64,000 bases of DNA. It comes from UBA1740 sp045126855. GTDB lineage: Bacteria; Bacillota; Clostridia; Oscillospirales; CAG-272. The notes under the pieces were generated by a model, which saw only the letters and a program-made list of their open reading frames with translations, was not told the origin of the DNA and ran no database searches. The stretch is taken from positions 1-64,000 of the forward strand of contig JBGVPG010000024.1 of NCBI GenBank assembly GCA_045126855.1, in the 5' to 3' direction. The position numbers were made by a program, and so were the translations under genes. Of the stretch, positions 16,516 to 25,541 are shown in pieces; the first letter of the stretch is position 1; the number at the start of each line of letters is the position of its first letter.

Positions 16516-17637
16516 TTATTTGAATATTGATAGGATTTTGTCTATAAATTTGGTTTCTTTCTCGCTGGGTATGCTCTCCGTAGCCACAATAGGCACCCTG
16601 GTTACCTCTTCTCCGTCAAGGGTAAATATTACCTCACCGAGAATATCTCCTTTATTTACGGGAGCGATAGCGTAACGAACGAGCTTAACGTATTCAGAGA
16701 GCTCGTGCTCGCTTTTTTCGATAATAATGCTTCTCGTCTCGGTATTCTGAACACTCAGGCTGTCGACCTTACCTCCAAGAACGGGCAGAGTAAAGCTGAA
16801 ATCACCAATATCGCAAAAGTTTATCTTTTCAAGGGTAGAGTAGCCAAGGTCCAAAAGCCTTTCATGGTCATTCCAATCGTTCGGCGCATCGAGTGTGACG
16901 CTTACCATAGTAAGTCCGTCCTTTTCTGCCGCACCGACAAGGCATCTACCGCTCTTTTTGGTAAATCCGGTCTTCACTCCTATACAGCCGTCGTACAGGC
17001 GAAGAAGCTTGTTGTGGTTAACGTAGGTTCGGCGTCTCTCCTCGGTGGCAAAGGTCATTCGCCCTGCAGAGACTATTCTTTTGAAATCTTGATTTTTCAA
17101 CGCCTCTGCAGCTATGATCGCAAGGTCGTGGGCAGAGGTGTAGTGCTCCTCGTTATCAAGGCCGTGGGGATTTGTGAAATGCGTGTCTTGAAGTCCCAGC
17201 TCTCGGGCACGCTCGTTCATCATATCGGCAAAGGCTTCGACGTCACCGCCAATATGGTACGCCAGGGTGACCGCAACGTCGTTTGCACTCTGAAGCATAA
17301 GAGCGTAGAGCAGCTCCTCAACGGTAAGTCTCTCGTCGCCTCGTAGATACGCCGACGATCCCTCGATGCCAACCGCCTCCATAGGGATCTTGACCTTATC
17401 ATAAAGCTCAGCGTTTTCAAGAACAATTAGAGCGGTCATTATCTTTGTGGTGCTTGCCATTGGCATACGTGCATCTGCATTCTTTTCATATAGAAAAGTA
17501 TTTGTTTCGGGCACATAAACCACGGCAGACTCTGCGCTGACCGAAATACCGGCATCTGCAGATGCCATAATCGGGGTAAACAAGCCCATTACAGCTACCG
17601 CCAAAAGAAAAATGCAAATCCTTCGCTTACAATTCAT
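16516..17637 (-). CDS. dacF: D-alanyl-D-alanine carboxypeptidase (DacF-like, PBP5/6 family)
   Basis: 373 residues with an N-terminal signal peptide (hydrophobic 8-25, cleavage near ASA/DAG). The three active-site motifs are SxxK at Ser62-Lys65 (ASTTKIM), SxN at 117-119 (SAN) and KTG at 222-224. A PBP5-type C-terminal beta domain follows. The enzyme trims the terminal D-Ala of peptidoglycan stem peptides outside the membrane. The neighbourhood with scpAB and ytfJ resembles the Bacillus dacF locus, which is tied to spore cortex formation, but spmA/spmB are absent. AAGGAGG precedes the start. Confidence 0.94.
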   Translation of the reverse strand: MNCKRRICIFLLAVAVMGLFTPIMASADAGISVSAESAVVYVPETNTFLYEKNADARMPMASTTKIMTALIVLENAELYDKVKIPMEAVGIEGSSAYLRGDERLTVEELLYALMLQSANDVAVTLAYHIGGDVEAFADMMNERARELGLQDTHFTNPHGLDNEEHYTSAHDLAIIAAEALKNQDFKRIVSAGRMTFATEERRRTYVNHNKLLRLYDGCIGVKTGFTKKSGRCLVGAAEKDGLTMVSVTLDAPNDWNDHERLLDLGYSTLEKINFCDIGDFSFTLPVLGGKVDSLSVQNTETRSIIIEKSEHELSEYVKLVRYAIAPVNKGDILGEVIFTLDGEEVTRVPIVATESIPSEKETKFIDKILSIFK

Positions 17638-17694
17638 ATCTCCGCCTCCTTTTTTTCTATTGTTGGAGGAGACGAATGAAATATACCTTGTAAA

Positions 17695-18072
17695 TTATGA
17701 CAGCACGCCTTTTATCTTCTCAATGATCTCGGGGGATCGTTCGATGAGTGAAACTATTCTGTCCACCTCGTCGGCACTGCTTTCGATATGAATTATATTT
17801 ACGCCGGCATCAGGTCCAACCGTGAGAAAGGCTATTGGGGTTATTGATAAGCCTGTGCCTCCTCCGCCACCGAAATTTTGGCTGGAAGAGCTTTTCTTGT
17901 CACCGTAGTCAATGCCGCCTGTGGCAATACCCATGGCAACCTTCGATACGGGAATTACGGTAACACCGCTTGGCGTGGAAATGGCGTTTCCTATTGCTGT
18001 TTCCATATCGGTAAAGCTTCTTATGGAGTCCATCGAAGCTCTGATAATGTCGCTCATCTTATTCTCTGACAT
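17695..18072 (-). CDS. ytfJ: GerW family sporulation protein YtfJ
   Basis: 125 residues. Family-typical features are a glycine-rich loop (FGGGGGTG, about residues 67-74) and a conserved core (PSGVTVIPVSKVAMGIATGG and PIAFLTVGPDAGVNIIHI). In Bacillus, YtfJ/GerW is a spore inner-membrane-associated protein needed for germination. Homologues are widespread in Clostridia. The ATG lies 14 bases inside the end of the upstream DUF2953 gene, the same pairing as Bacillus ytfI-ytfJ. It is one of the few hints that this organism belongs to a spore-forming lineage. Confidence 0.93.
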   Translation of the reverse strand: MSENKMSDIIRASMDSIRSFTDMETAIGNAISTPSGVTVIPVSKVAMGIATGGIDYGDKKSSSSQNFGGGGGTGLSITPIAFLTVGPDAGVNIIHIESSADEVDRIVSLIERSPEIIEKIKGVLS

Positions 18073-18562
18073 TTATCTTCTCCTTAAATTTGTGTAATCC
18101 AAGCTTTATAAGGGGGTAGACAATCTGATAAAGCCTGCATTTAATACTTACGTCGTATTGAATGGATGATAGGTCAGGGGATAGGATGATCGCATTATCG
18201 CAAAGGATAAATTGGTTTGAAAGTGTCTCGACGTAGGAGATGGCGGCAGCAGAGAGAATTCTGTATCTCGCAAGCCCGGTCACCGAAGCGTCCTCGTGGG
18301 GACATGGAATAGCAAGGCGGGTCAGTCTTACCTGGCTTCTCTTTAAAAGTTGCCTCACCGCCTTGAGAACTATTTTTTTCGTTTCCGATTTGCCCTTTTC
18401 GGAGGGCTTTTCCTTTTTTTGTGGATTAATTACAAATGCAATCAGCTGCAAATGTATTTCTACTCTGAGCCCCTCCTCCTTTCTTAACCTTATTATGCTA
18501 TCGCGGGTGAAAATAAAGCAAAGAGTGAAGGAGAGTATCAGCAGAATAGAAATCGTTGCCAT
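18059..18562 (-). CDS. ytfI: DUF2953 (YtfI-like) membrane-anchored protein
   Basis: 167 residues. One N-terminal transmembrane helix (about 2-17) is followed by a cytoplasmic or periplasmic domain rich in Arg and Lys. The C-terminal part (SNQFILCDNAIILSPDLSSIQYDVSIKCR) fits the DUF2953 family. The function is unknown, but it is conserved next to ytfJ in Bacillota and overlaps it here, so a shared sporulation-related role is inferred. It starts nine bases after scpB. Confidence 0.8.
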   Translation of the reverse strand: MATISILLILSFTLCFIFTRDSIIRLRKEEGLRVEIHLQLIAFVINPQKKEKPSEKGKSETKKIVLKAVRQLLKRSQVRLTRLAIPCPHEDASVTGLARYRILSAAAISYVETLSNQFILCDNAIILSPDLSSIQYDVSIKCRLYQIVYPLIKLGLHKFKEKINVRE

Positions 18563-18571
18563 AAAGGCTCC

Positions 18572-19384
18572 TTATATTTCGTCGATTTGAATATCGTCCT
18601 CGGCAGAGGGCTGGTTATCGTAGTCGTCCTGAGCGCTGCTCTCGGGCTCAATCGTGACTTCACCGTTTTCCTCGGTGACTTCCTCAGGCTGTTCGCTCTC
18701 GGCAATAGCCATAAGAAGCTCGTCTGCAAGGCTTATCTGGGTGTCGCTCTGCTTGTCAGCCTCCTCCTCGGCGCCGTCAAGACGGGCAAACATAGCCTTG
18801 ATCTCCTCGGCGGTCTGGGGAAGTGCCTCGATAGAGGAAAGACCGAAGGCGCGAAGGAAGTCGGGCGTTGTACCGTAGAGCATAGGACGTCCGGGAGCGT
18901 CAAGTCTGCCCTTACATTCAATGAGTCCACGGTCGATGAGATTGTTCATCGCATAGGATGAGTCCACACGGCGAAGGGTATCCACGAACACTCTCGTAAC
19001 GGGCTGATTGTACGCCACGATAGCGAGCGCCTCCATGGACGAGGTGGAGAGCGAACCGCTCTTCTTGATGCCAAGAGCCTCTCTGATCTCATTCAGATAG
19101 TATTTCTTGGTACAGAGCTGGCAGGATTCACCGTATGTAAGAAGAATAACTCCTCTCGGAATTTCGGTGTTGTTGTATATTTCGCAGTATGCCTGTACCT
19201 TTTCCTTTACGTTCTGGGGAGTAGATTCAAACACACGGGCAAGGGTAGCGTAGGATATGGGATGTCCTGCGGCAAAGAGAATTGCCTCAAGCGCCTCCTC
19301 GAACACCACCTCTCGCTCCTCGGTAGGAAGGTCAACGACCTTTACCTCGTTTTCCTCCTGGATCTGATCTATTAATTCGCTCAT
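18572..19384 (-). CDS. scpB: Segregation and condensation protein B
   Basis: 270 residues, longer than the usual ~190-200. It has two winged-helix domains (EALEAILFAAGHPISYATLARVF and SLSTSSMEALAIVAYNQPVTR). It adds an acidic low-complexity tail of ~70 residues (EEVTEENGEVTIEPESSAQDD region). ScpB dimers bind the kleisin ScpA and regulate the SMC complex in chromosome segregation. Its start overlaps scpA by four bases (ATGA), so the two are translationally coupled. The acidic tail is unusual but does not disrupt the core. Confidence 0.94.
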   Translation of the reverse strand: MSELIDQIQEENEVKVVDLPTEEREVVFEEALEAILFAAGHPISYATLARVFESTPQNVKEKVQAYCEIYNNTEIPRGVILLTYGESCQLCTKKYYLNEIREALGIKKSGSLSTSSMEALAIVAYNQPVTRVFVDTLRRVDSSYAMNNLIDRGLIECKGRLDAPGRPMLYGTTPDFLRAFGLSSIEALPQTAEEIKAMFARLDGAEEEADKQSDTQISLADELLMAIAESEQPEEVTEENGEVTIEPESSAQDDYDNQPSAEDDIQIDEI

Positions 19385-20214
19385 TTTACTTTATTATCCT
19401 CCTGGTTGTCAGTCTCCGGCAGAGCATCAAACTCGCTCTCGCCACCCTCAGCGGGAATATAGTCGGGGTTCAGCTTGAACATCATCTCAAGGCCACGCTC
19501 GTTGTATTCAACCACGTCGTCAATAACGGTTACTGTGGTTATAAGTATTCTGCGCAGCTTGATTAGCTCAAGCACACCCATAAATCTTGCTACAAGCTCA
19601 GAGCGTGACTCCGAATCCTTCAGTAGGAAGAATAGGGATGCCTCGCCTTGCTCCTCGAGCAGCTCGCACATTTCACCGATCTTTTCCTCAACTGAAATTA
19701 CCTTGTGCTTGATAAGGGGATTTACAAGCTCGCTTGGTTTTCTCTGAGCCTCAGCAACCTTGATTCGCTTCAGCACCGATTCAAGTGCCTTGACGAGCAT
19801 TCCTGCATCGAGGTTAAGCGGCAGACCCTTTTCCGGGGGCACGTCGTCGGTTCCTTTTACAAATCTGCCCGAGTATTCATCGTATCTTGGGCGAAGCTCC
19901 TTTGCAACAAGCTTTGCCTGCTGATAGAGCATAAGTGCATCGGCGATCTCACGTCTCGGGTCGTTTTCTGTGCCCTCCTCGTGGGGAAGGAGCATGCGGC
20001 TCTTGATAAGCATCAGCTCGCTTGCCATAACGATAAACTCGCTTGCAATATCGGGGTCCATTCGTTGCGCACCCTCAATATATTCCATGTACTGATCGCA
20101 TATCAGCGAGATCGGTATATCCGTAATACTCACCTTGTTCTTGCTGATGAGGGTCAGGAGCAGGTCCAGCGGTCCCTCGAATTGGTCAAGGCGGTAGGTT
20201 ACTTGATTAATCAT
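19381..20214 (-). CDS. scpA: Segregation and condensation protein A (kleisin)
   Basis: 277 residues. The N-terminal motif YRLDQFEGPLDLLLTLI is the signature helix region that binds the SMC neck. The central LMLIKSRMLLPHEE segment and the C-terminal winged helix (FMGVLELIKLRRILI) that binds the SMC head are present. ScpA bridges SMC and ScpB. An smc gene is not in the window. It follows the M50 protease gene by about 20 bases in the lon operon. Confidence 0.95.
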   Translation of the reverse strand: MINQVTYRLDQFEGPLDLLLTLISKNKVSITDIPISLICDQYMEYIEGAQRMDPDIASEFIVMASELMLIKSRMLLPHEEGTENDPRREIADALMLYQQAKLVAKELRPRYDEYSGRFVKGTDDVPPEKGLPLNLDAGMLVKALESVLKRIKVAEAQRKPSELVNPLIKHKVISVEEKIGEMCELLEEQGEASLFFLLKDSESRSELVARFMGVLELIKLRRILITTVTVIDDVVEYNERGLEMMFKLNPDYIPAEGGESEFDALPETDNQEDNKVK

Positions 20215-20235
20215 AAAAAGGTCCTTTCACAAGGG

Positions 20236-20979
20236 TCAGATTTTAAGGAAGGGAATAAGCTGCCAAAAGTCAAAGATGGCATTTGAAACCCAGCCGATCA
20301 CCGTGCCGATCATTCCCGACAGCGAGAAAATGCCTGCAATCCAGTAGAGAATGGGATTGGTGTAGATAACGGGGATCATTCTGATGGCGTCTGCAACGTA
20401 GTCGCCAAGCACAAGCCAGGCAAGAACGCCAAAGTAAATCTTTCTTTCATACTTCATTATTCCGAAATAGTACTTTTCGGGCAAGAAGGTGTAAAGCAAT
20501 CTTGAACCGTCAAATGGCGGAATGGGAACCAGATTAAAGAGTCCCAGACCGATGTTTATTGAGTGGAATATGAAAAGAAAGCTCAGGGAATTGTTGATAA
20601 GATGATATGCAAAGTTCTTGGATTCAAAGGGGATATCCCTAACCAATGCGAAAAGCAAAAGATAAAGCAGGGCAGAGAAGAAACCTAAGATAAGATTTGA
20701 TGCAGGACCTGCAGCAGCTGTAATTGCAAATCCCTTCTTGGGGTCCTTGAAATTCCTGGAGTTGATCGGCACGGGCTTCGCCCAACCAACGTGGAAAAGT
20801 ACCATACAAATTGCGCCATAGGGGTCAATATGCTTAATGGGATTGAGAGTAAGTCTGCCAAAATTCTTGGCTGTGTTGTCACCCATTTTGTATGCAGCGT
20901 AGCCGTGGCAGTACTCGTGTACAGTCAGGGCAATCAGCGCGGCAAGGGCTGACAGAAGATAGTATACCAATCTATCCAT
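20236..20979 (-). CDS. Site-2 protease family (M50) membrane metalloprotease
   Basis: 247 residues with several membrane segments. The zinc site is HEYCH at His21-His25 (HExxH), and the third-ligand motif is NLVPIPPFDG (149-158, NxxPxxxxDG). It resembles Bacillus YwhC/YdfE-type small M50 proteases without PDZ domains. Such enzymes cut membrane-bound substrates within the bilayer; the substrate is unknown. Location next to scpA is common in Clostridia. In sporulation the M50 member SpoIVFB cuts pro-sigma-K, but this protein lies outside a spoIVF operon, so no such role is claimed. Confidence 0.92.
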   Translation of the reverse strand: MDRLVYYLLSALAALIALTVHEYCHGYAAYKMGDNTAKNFGRLTLNPIKHIDPYGAICMVLFHVGWAKPVPINSRNFKDPKKGFAITAAAGPASNLILGFFSALLYLLLFALVRDIPFESKNFAYHLINNSLSFLFIFHSINIGLGLFNLVPIPPFDGSRLLYTFLPEKYYFGIMKYERKIYFGVLAWLVLGDYVADAIRMIPVIYTNPILYWIAGIFSLSGMIGTVIGWVSNAIFDFWQLIPFLKI

Positions 20980-20996
20980 AAAAAATCCTCACTAAA

Positions 20997-21596
20997 TTAA
21001 GAAATTGCGTCGAAAATCTTCTTCCAAACCTCGTCCTTGCCGTCACGCGTCACCGACGAGAAGGGGATGATCTCAATTCCCGTACCCTCGAAGAACTCGG
21101 CGGTAAGCTCGTCGATTCTGTTTCTAAGAGCGGTCTTTGAGAGCTTGTCGGTTTTTGTTGCTACCAGGATGAAGGGAATCTCACGGTCAATCATCATATT
21201 GATCATCATAATGTCGTCGTCGGTAGGTCCTGTGCGGATGTCCATAAGTTGAATGACCAGCTTCAGCGCATCTGCCGAGGGATTCTTGATAAAATAATCC
21301 TCGGTAAGGCTGCTCCAGGAACGCTTGGAGTCCATAGACCTCTTTGCATAGCCGTATCCGGGCAGGTCAACGAGATATATCTTTTTGTCAACGTTATAGA
21401 AGTTGATTGTGATAGTCTTTCCGGGAGCAGAGGACACTCTTGCCAGCGATTTTCTGCCAAGAAGGGTATTGATAAGCGAGCTTTTGCCAACGTTGGATCT
21501 GCCCGAAAGGGCTATCTGCGGTCTGGGATCACGGGGAAACTGTTTTTGCGTACCTGCCGTGAGAGCTATATCGCAATTATTGACGTTGATTTTCAT
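20997..21596 (-). CDS. engB: Ribosome biogenesis GTP-binding protein YsxC/EngB
   Basis: 199 residues. All G motifs are present: G1 GRSNVGKSSLIN, G3 DLPGYGYA, G4 TKTDK and G5 SSVT. The family acts in assembly of the 50S subunit. It lies directly after lon, the same pair as in B. subtilis (lonA-ysxC), with 24 bases between them, so co-expression is expected. Confidence 0.96.
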   Translation of the reverse strand: MKINVNNCDIALTAGTQKQFPRDPRPQIALSGRSNVGKSSLINTLLGRKSLARVSSAPGKTITINFYNVDKKIYLVDLPGYGYAKRSMDSKRSWSSLTEDYFIKNPSADALKLVIQLMDIRTGPTDDDIMMINMMIDREIPFILVATKTDKLSKTALRNRIDELTAEFFEGTGIEIIPFSSVTRDGKDEVWKKIFDAIS

Positions 21597-21620
21597 TATT
21601 ATTTAGTCCTTTTGATGTTT

Positions 21621-23954
21621 TTAGTGACAAAGAGCGTTAAGAAGCACGTCGTCAGCCGTCTTGCAGGGGATGAAGGTCAGATGATCTCTTGCCTCGGTAT
21701 CAATGTCGTCAAGATCACGCATGTTGTCCTCGGGAATAAGCACGGTGTTTACGCCTGCACGGTATGCTGCCAGGGTCTTCTCCTTCAGTCCTCCAATGGC
21801 AAGAACCTTGCCACGCAGGGTGATCTCACCGGTCATGGCAACGTCACGTCTTACTGCAATTCCGCTGAGTGCGCTGACCATAGCCGTAACCATGGTAACG
21901 CCTGCAGACGGACCGTCCTTGGGAATAGCGCCCTCGGGGAAGTGGATATGTATGTCACAATCCTTGTAGAATCCGGGATTAATACCGTATTTATCCGCAA
22001 CCGTTCTGACGTAGGAATGGGCTATCTTCGCCGACTCCTTCATAACCTCACCCAGTGAGCCGGTAAGCTCGATCTTGCCGCTTCCCTCCATAACCGCAAC
22101 CTCAACCTTCAACAGGTCTCCGCCGCTCTGGGTGTATGCAAGTCCGTTTACGATACCGATGGGATCGGTCGCCTCAAGCTTTTCGGGAATAACCTTGCGC
22201 TTGCCGAGATAATCGGACAAGTTCTTTGCCGTTATTCTCACCGTCTTAACCTTGCCCTCGGCAATTCGCTTTGCGCTCTTACGAATGAGGGATGCGATCT
22301 CTCTCTCAAGATTTCTGACGCCTGCCTCTCTCGTGTAGTTACGAATAAGCGCAAGAAGACCGTCGTCTGTAATTTTGAACACCTTTGCAGGAACGCCGTT
22401 ACGCTTCAGCTGCTTAGGAATAAGGTGATTTTTTGCAATATCCATCTTCTCGGAGTCATTGTAGGTGGATAGCTCTATAATCTCCATTCTGTCAAGGAGG
22501 GGAGAGGGAATACCATCGTAGCTGTTTGCCGTTGCAATGAACAGGGTATCCGAGAGGTCGATGGGGATTTCCATGAAGTTGTCGCGGAAGGACTTGTTCT
22601 GCTCAGGGTCAAGGACCTCAAGCAGGGCAGAGGTGGGATCGCCACGGAAATTGGATGAGAGCTTGTCGATCTCGTCAAGCACGATGACGGGATTCTCGCT
22701 CTTGGCGTTGATAATTGCGGTAACGATTCTGCCGGGCATTGCACCAACGTAGGTCTTTCTGTGACCACGGATTTCAGCCTCGTCGTGCATACCGCCAAGC
22801 GAAACTCGGGCGTACTTTCTGCCAAGAGCACGTGCAACCGAAGCTGCAATAGAGGTCTTACCTACACCGGGAGGGCCCACGAGACAAATGATCTGATTCT
22901 TTACGTTGGGTGTAAACTGTCTTACGGCAACGAATTCGAGAATTCTCTCCTTAACTCTGTTAAGGCCGTCGTGATCCTGATCAAGTATCTTTTTCGCATC
23001 ATCAACCGAAACCGTCTCGTCGTTCTTTATGCCGAAGGGATAGTCGAGGCAGGTGTCGAGATAGGTGCGAAGCACAGTTCCCTCAGCCGCACCAAAGGGA
23101 GTTTTTGCAAGCTTTGAGAGCTCCTTATAGAGCTTTTCCTTTATCTCCTCGGGCATCTTTGCCGCCGCAATTCTCTCGTCGTATTCCTTGAGCTCGTCGT
23201 CATCCTCAAACTCGCCAAGCTCGGACTGGAGTGCCTTTATTTGCTCACGAAGGAAATAGTCCTTCTGATTTTTGTCTATTTTCTCTCGTACCGTCTTCTG
23301 AATGTCTCTCTCGCATTGAAGGATCATAAACTCTTCGCCAAGTGCAACGAGCAGCTTTTCAAGTCTTGCTCTCGATGTGATGGCGTCAAGTACGGTCTGC
23401 TTGTTTTTGAAATCGATGAGGGCAGAGGAAGCTACGAAATCTGCAAAATATCCGGGGGACTTGATAGCCTCTGCCGCGAGTCGCATCTCCTCGTCAAAGC
23501 TGGGGTGCATTCCAACCATTTGTCGCAGAATACTGTTCGCCTCGTGCATAAGGGCATCAAGGGATGATGATGCTCTGAAGGACTGCTTTTCCTTTTTGGC
23601 GATGACCGATGCCACAAGGTAGCCGTTTTCCTCACGAATTGGACCGACCTTGGCTCTTGAGAGGCCCTCAAAGATTACCGAAATATTGCCGTGGGGATTC
23701 TTTACCACGTGCTTGATCTCGGCAACAACGCCCATTCTGAATAGGTCGTCAGCTGTGGGGTCCTCGGTGGCAATATCCTTCTGTGCCACAAGCAGAATTT
23801 TTGCATCGTAAAGCGTCGCTGCGGCGGTAAACGCCTTCAGCGAAATGGGCCTCACGATTTCAATATTCAGCTGCACCGCAGGGAAGCCAACAAGACCACG
23901 AAGGGGGATCAGGGGCAGGGTCAATTCTTCAAATATATCTATCTTTTCCGACAT
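21621..23954 (-). CDS. lon: ATP-dependent protease Lon
   Basis: 777 residues from the ATG at 23954, preceded by AAAGG; the ORF extends 13 codons further up without a site. The N-terminal LON substrate domain is followed by a long coiled region. The AAA+ domain has Walker A GPPGVGKTSIAASVARALG and Walker B VIVLDEIDKL. The C-terminal protease has the catalytic Ser in PKDGPSAGVTM and Lys in GGLKEKTLAA. It degrades damaged and regulatory proteins in the cytoplasm. No CtsR or CIRCE element was seen upstream. It heads a nine-to-ten gene minus-strand operon running to about 15.4 kb. Confidence 0.97.
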   Translation of the reverse strand: MSEKIDIFEELTLPLIPLRGLVGFPAVQLNIEIVRPISLKAFTAAATLYDAKILLVAQKDIATEDPTADDLFRMGVVAEIKHVVKNPHGNISVIFEGLSRAKVGPIREENGYLVASVIAKKEKQSFRASSSLDALMHEANSILRQMVGMHPSFDEEMRLAAEAIKSPGYFADFVASSALIDFKNKQTVLDAITSRARLEKLLVALGEEFMILQCERDIQKTVREKIDKNQKDYFLREQIKALQSELGEFEDDDELKEYDERIAAAKMPEEIKEKLYKELSKLAKTPFGAAEGTVLRTYLDTCLDYPFGIKNDETVSVDDAKKILDQDHDGLNRVKERILEFVAVRQFTPNVKNQIICLVGPPGVGKTSIAASVARALGRKYARVSLGGMHDEAEIRGHRKTYVGAMPGRIVTAIINAKSENPVIVLDEIDKLSSNFRGDPTSALLEVLDPEQNKSFRDNFMEIPIDLSDTLFIATANSYDGIPSPLLDRMEIIELSTYNDSEKMDIAKNHLIPKQLKRNGVPAKVFKITDDGLLALIRNYTREAGVRNLEREIASLIRKSAKRIAEGKVKTVRITAKNLSDYLGKRKVIPEKLEATDPIGIVNGLAYTQSGGDLLKVEVAVMEGSGKIELTGSLGEVMKESAKIAHSYVRTVADKYGINPGFYKDCDIHIHFPEGAIPKDGPSAGVTMVTAMVSALSGIAVRRDVAMTGEITLRGKVLAIGGLKEKTLAAYRAGVNTVLIPEDNMRDLDDIDTEARDHLTFIPCKTADDVLLNALCH

Positions 23955-23996
23955 TTGTAATAACCTTTCTATCGTATGCGTATATAAAATCATTAT

Positions 23997-24025
23997 ATTA
24001 TAACATAATAAAAAATAAAAGTCTA
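23997..24025 (-). promoter_or_regulatory. Promoter of the lon operon
   Basis: On the minus strand, the -35 TAGACT (24025-24020) and -10 TATAAT (24002-23997) are separated by 17 bases. A second overlapping TATAAT lies five bases downstream. No CtsR repeat or CIRCE is visible between it and the gene. Confidence 0.65.
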
Positions 24026-24074
24026 TACTTTTAGAAAATTTTACAAAGTTTTAAATATATTTTATCTTTAACAA

Positions 24075-24103
24075 TTGACTAAAATAAAATAGTATGGTAT
24101 AAT
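24075..24103 (+). promoter_or_regulatory. Promoter of the ruvC-truA unit
   Basis: The -35 is TTGACT (24075-24080) and the -10 is TATAAT (24098-24103), with a 17-base spacer. It diverges from the lon promoter. No SOS box was found near it. Confidence 0.82.
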
Positions 24104-24151
24104 ACATTATTATGGATTTCTATGGCCAAATGAAGGAAGGGAGGATTTTCT

Positions 24152-24652
24152 ATGAGAATACTTGGCATTGACCCGGGGTTTGCTATCGTTGGTTGGGCTG
24201 TTATTGACAGCGATCGCGGCAGACTTCAGCCGGTTGCATACGGTGCGATAACCACGCCTGCGCATACTAACTTTGAGTCACGCCTGCTTATGATCAAGCA
24301 GGATCTTGAAAGTGTGATAGAGAAATACTCTCCCACAGAAATGGCGATAGAGGAGCTCTTCTTCAACACTAATATCACGACGGGTATTGCCGTTGCCGAG
24401 GCGAGAGGTGTTATACTTTGTACTGCCCACGAGAAGGGCTTGAAGATCAGCGAATATACCCCCCTTCAGGTAAAACAGGCGGTAGTAGGCTACGGCAAGG
24501 CAGAGAAGCAGCAGGTTATTGCAATGGTAACCTCTATTCTGAAGCTGAAAAATCCCCCGAAGCCCGACGATACTGCCGATGCGGTGGCAATAGCAATTTG
24601 CCACTCTCAGTGCGCAGGCTCTGCCATTGGAAAATATTTCAATCAAAGATAG
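24152..24652 (+). CDS. ruvC: Holliday junction endonuclease RuvC
   Basis: 166 residues. The RNase-H-like fold begins with MRILGIDPGFAIVGWAVID (catalytic Asp7). Further acidic residues lie in MAIEELFF (Glu) and the closing PDDTADAVAIAICH (two Asp). RuvC cuts four-way junctions as a dimer with RuvAB. ruvA and ruvB are not adjacent here, and the ATPs for rRNA modification and transport follow instead. AAGGGAGG lies before the start. Confidence 0.95.
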   Translation: MRILGIDPGFAIVGWAVIDSDRGRLQPVAYGAITTPAHTNFESRLLMIKQDLESVIEKYSPTEMAIEELFFNTNITTGIAVAEARGVILCTAHEKGLKISEYTPLQVKQAVVGYGKAEKQQVIAMVTSILKLKNPPKPDDTADAVAIAICHSQCAGSAIGKYFNQR

Positions 24653-24661
24653 GATAAGGAT

Positions 24662-25528
24662 ATGTGGATTGCAGATAATTGGAAAGACTATACAGTGATA
24701 GATACTTCTTCGGGCGAGAAGCTTGAGAGATGGGGAAAATATACTCTGATAAGACCTGACCCCCAGGTTATATGGAAAACTGAAAAGAAAAATCCTCTCT
24801 GGCGTACCGCCGATGCCAGCTACAAACGTAGCCGCTCGGGTGGTGGTGCTTGGAGTGATAATAAGCTTCCCGAGAGCTGGGTAATATCATATAGAGACCT
24901 CTCCTTCCGTATAAAGCCTATGGGCTTTAAGCATACGGGCCTTTTCCCCGAGCAGGCGGCAAACTGGGATTGGTTCGGTGACCTTATCAAGAAGGCGAAC
25001 AGACCTATCAAGGTGCTCAATCTCTTTGCCTACACGGGCGGTGCAACCGTTGCGGCGGCAAAAGCGGGGGCGCAGGTCGTTCACGTCGACGCATCCAAGG
25101 GTATGGTTGCGGCGGCAAAGGAGAACGCACGTCTCTCCGGTCTTGAGAGCGCACCCATTCGATATATTGTTGACGATTGCAAGAAGTTTATTGAGCGTGA
25201 GATCCGCCGTGGAAATAAGTACGACGGCATTATTATGGATCCTCCCTCCTACGGTAGAGGACCCACGGGTGAGGTGTGGAAGATAGAAGAGAATATCGAC
25301 GAGTTTGTTGCACTTACTGCCAACCTTCTCTCGGACGAGCCCCTCTTCTTCCTCCTTAATTCCTATACCACAGGTCTCTCCGCTTCTACTATGAAATACA
25401 TAACGTCGGTGCGCCTTCTTTCAAAAAGAGGAGGATATTCCGAGGCAGACGAGCTTGGACTCCCTGTTGGAGACTCCGGACTTGCTCTCCCTTGCGGATC
25501 AAGCGTACGTGTAACCTTTAAGAAATAA
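24662..25528 (+). CDS. SAM-dependent methyltransferase, RlmI-like
   Basis: 288 residues. The C-terminal Rossmann domain has motif I VLNLFAYTGGATVAAA, HVDASKGMVAAAKENARL and the catalytic-type motif MDPPSYGRG. This matches the RlmI/RlmK family of 23S rRNA cytosine-C5/guanine methyltransferases, although the N-terminal PUA domain is not obvious and the motif differs from DPPxF. The likely substrate is rRNA, but the exact base is unknown. It follows ruvC by nine bases. Confidence 0.82.
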   Translation: MWIADNWKDYTVIDTSSGEKLERWGKYTLIRPDPQVIWKTEKKNPLWRTADASYKRSRSGGGAWSDNKLPESWVISYRDLSFRIKPMGFKHTGLFPEQAANWDWFGDLIKKANRPIKVLNLFAYTGGATVAAAKAGAQVVHVDASKGMVAAAKENARLSGLESAPIRYIVDDCKKFIEREIRRGNKYDGIIMDPPSYGRGPTGEVWKIEENIDEFVALTANLLSDEPLFFLLNSYTTGLSASTMKYITSVRLLSKRGGYSEADELGLPVGDSGLALPCGSSVRVTFKK

Positions 25529-25541
25529 GAATGGAAAAGTA

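Noticed and set aside
23955..24060. CtsR or CIRCE control of lon
   Set aside because: No heptad GGTCAAA repeat or CIRCE inverted repeat could be found.
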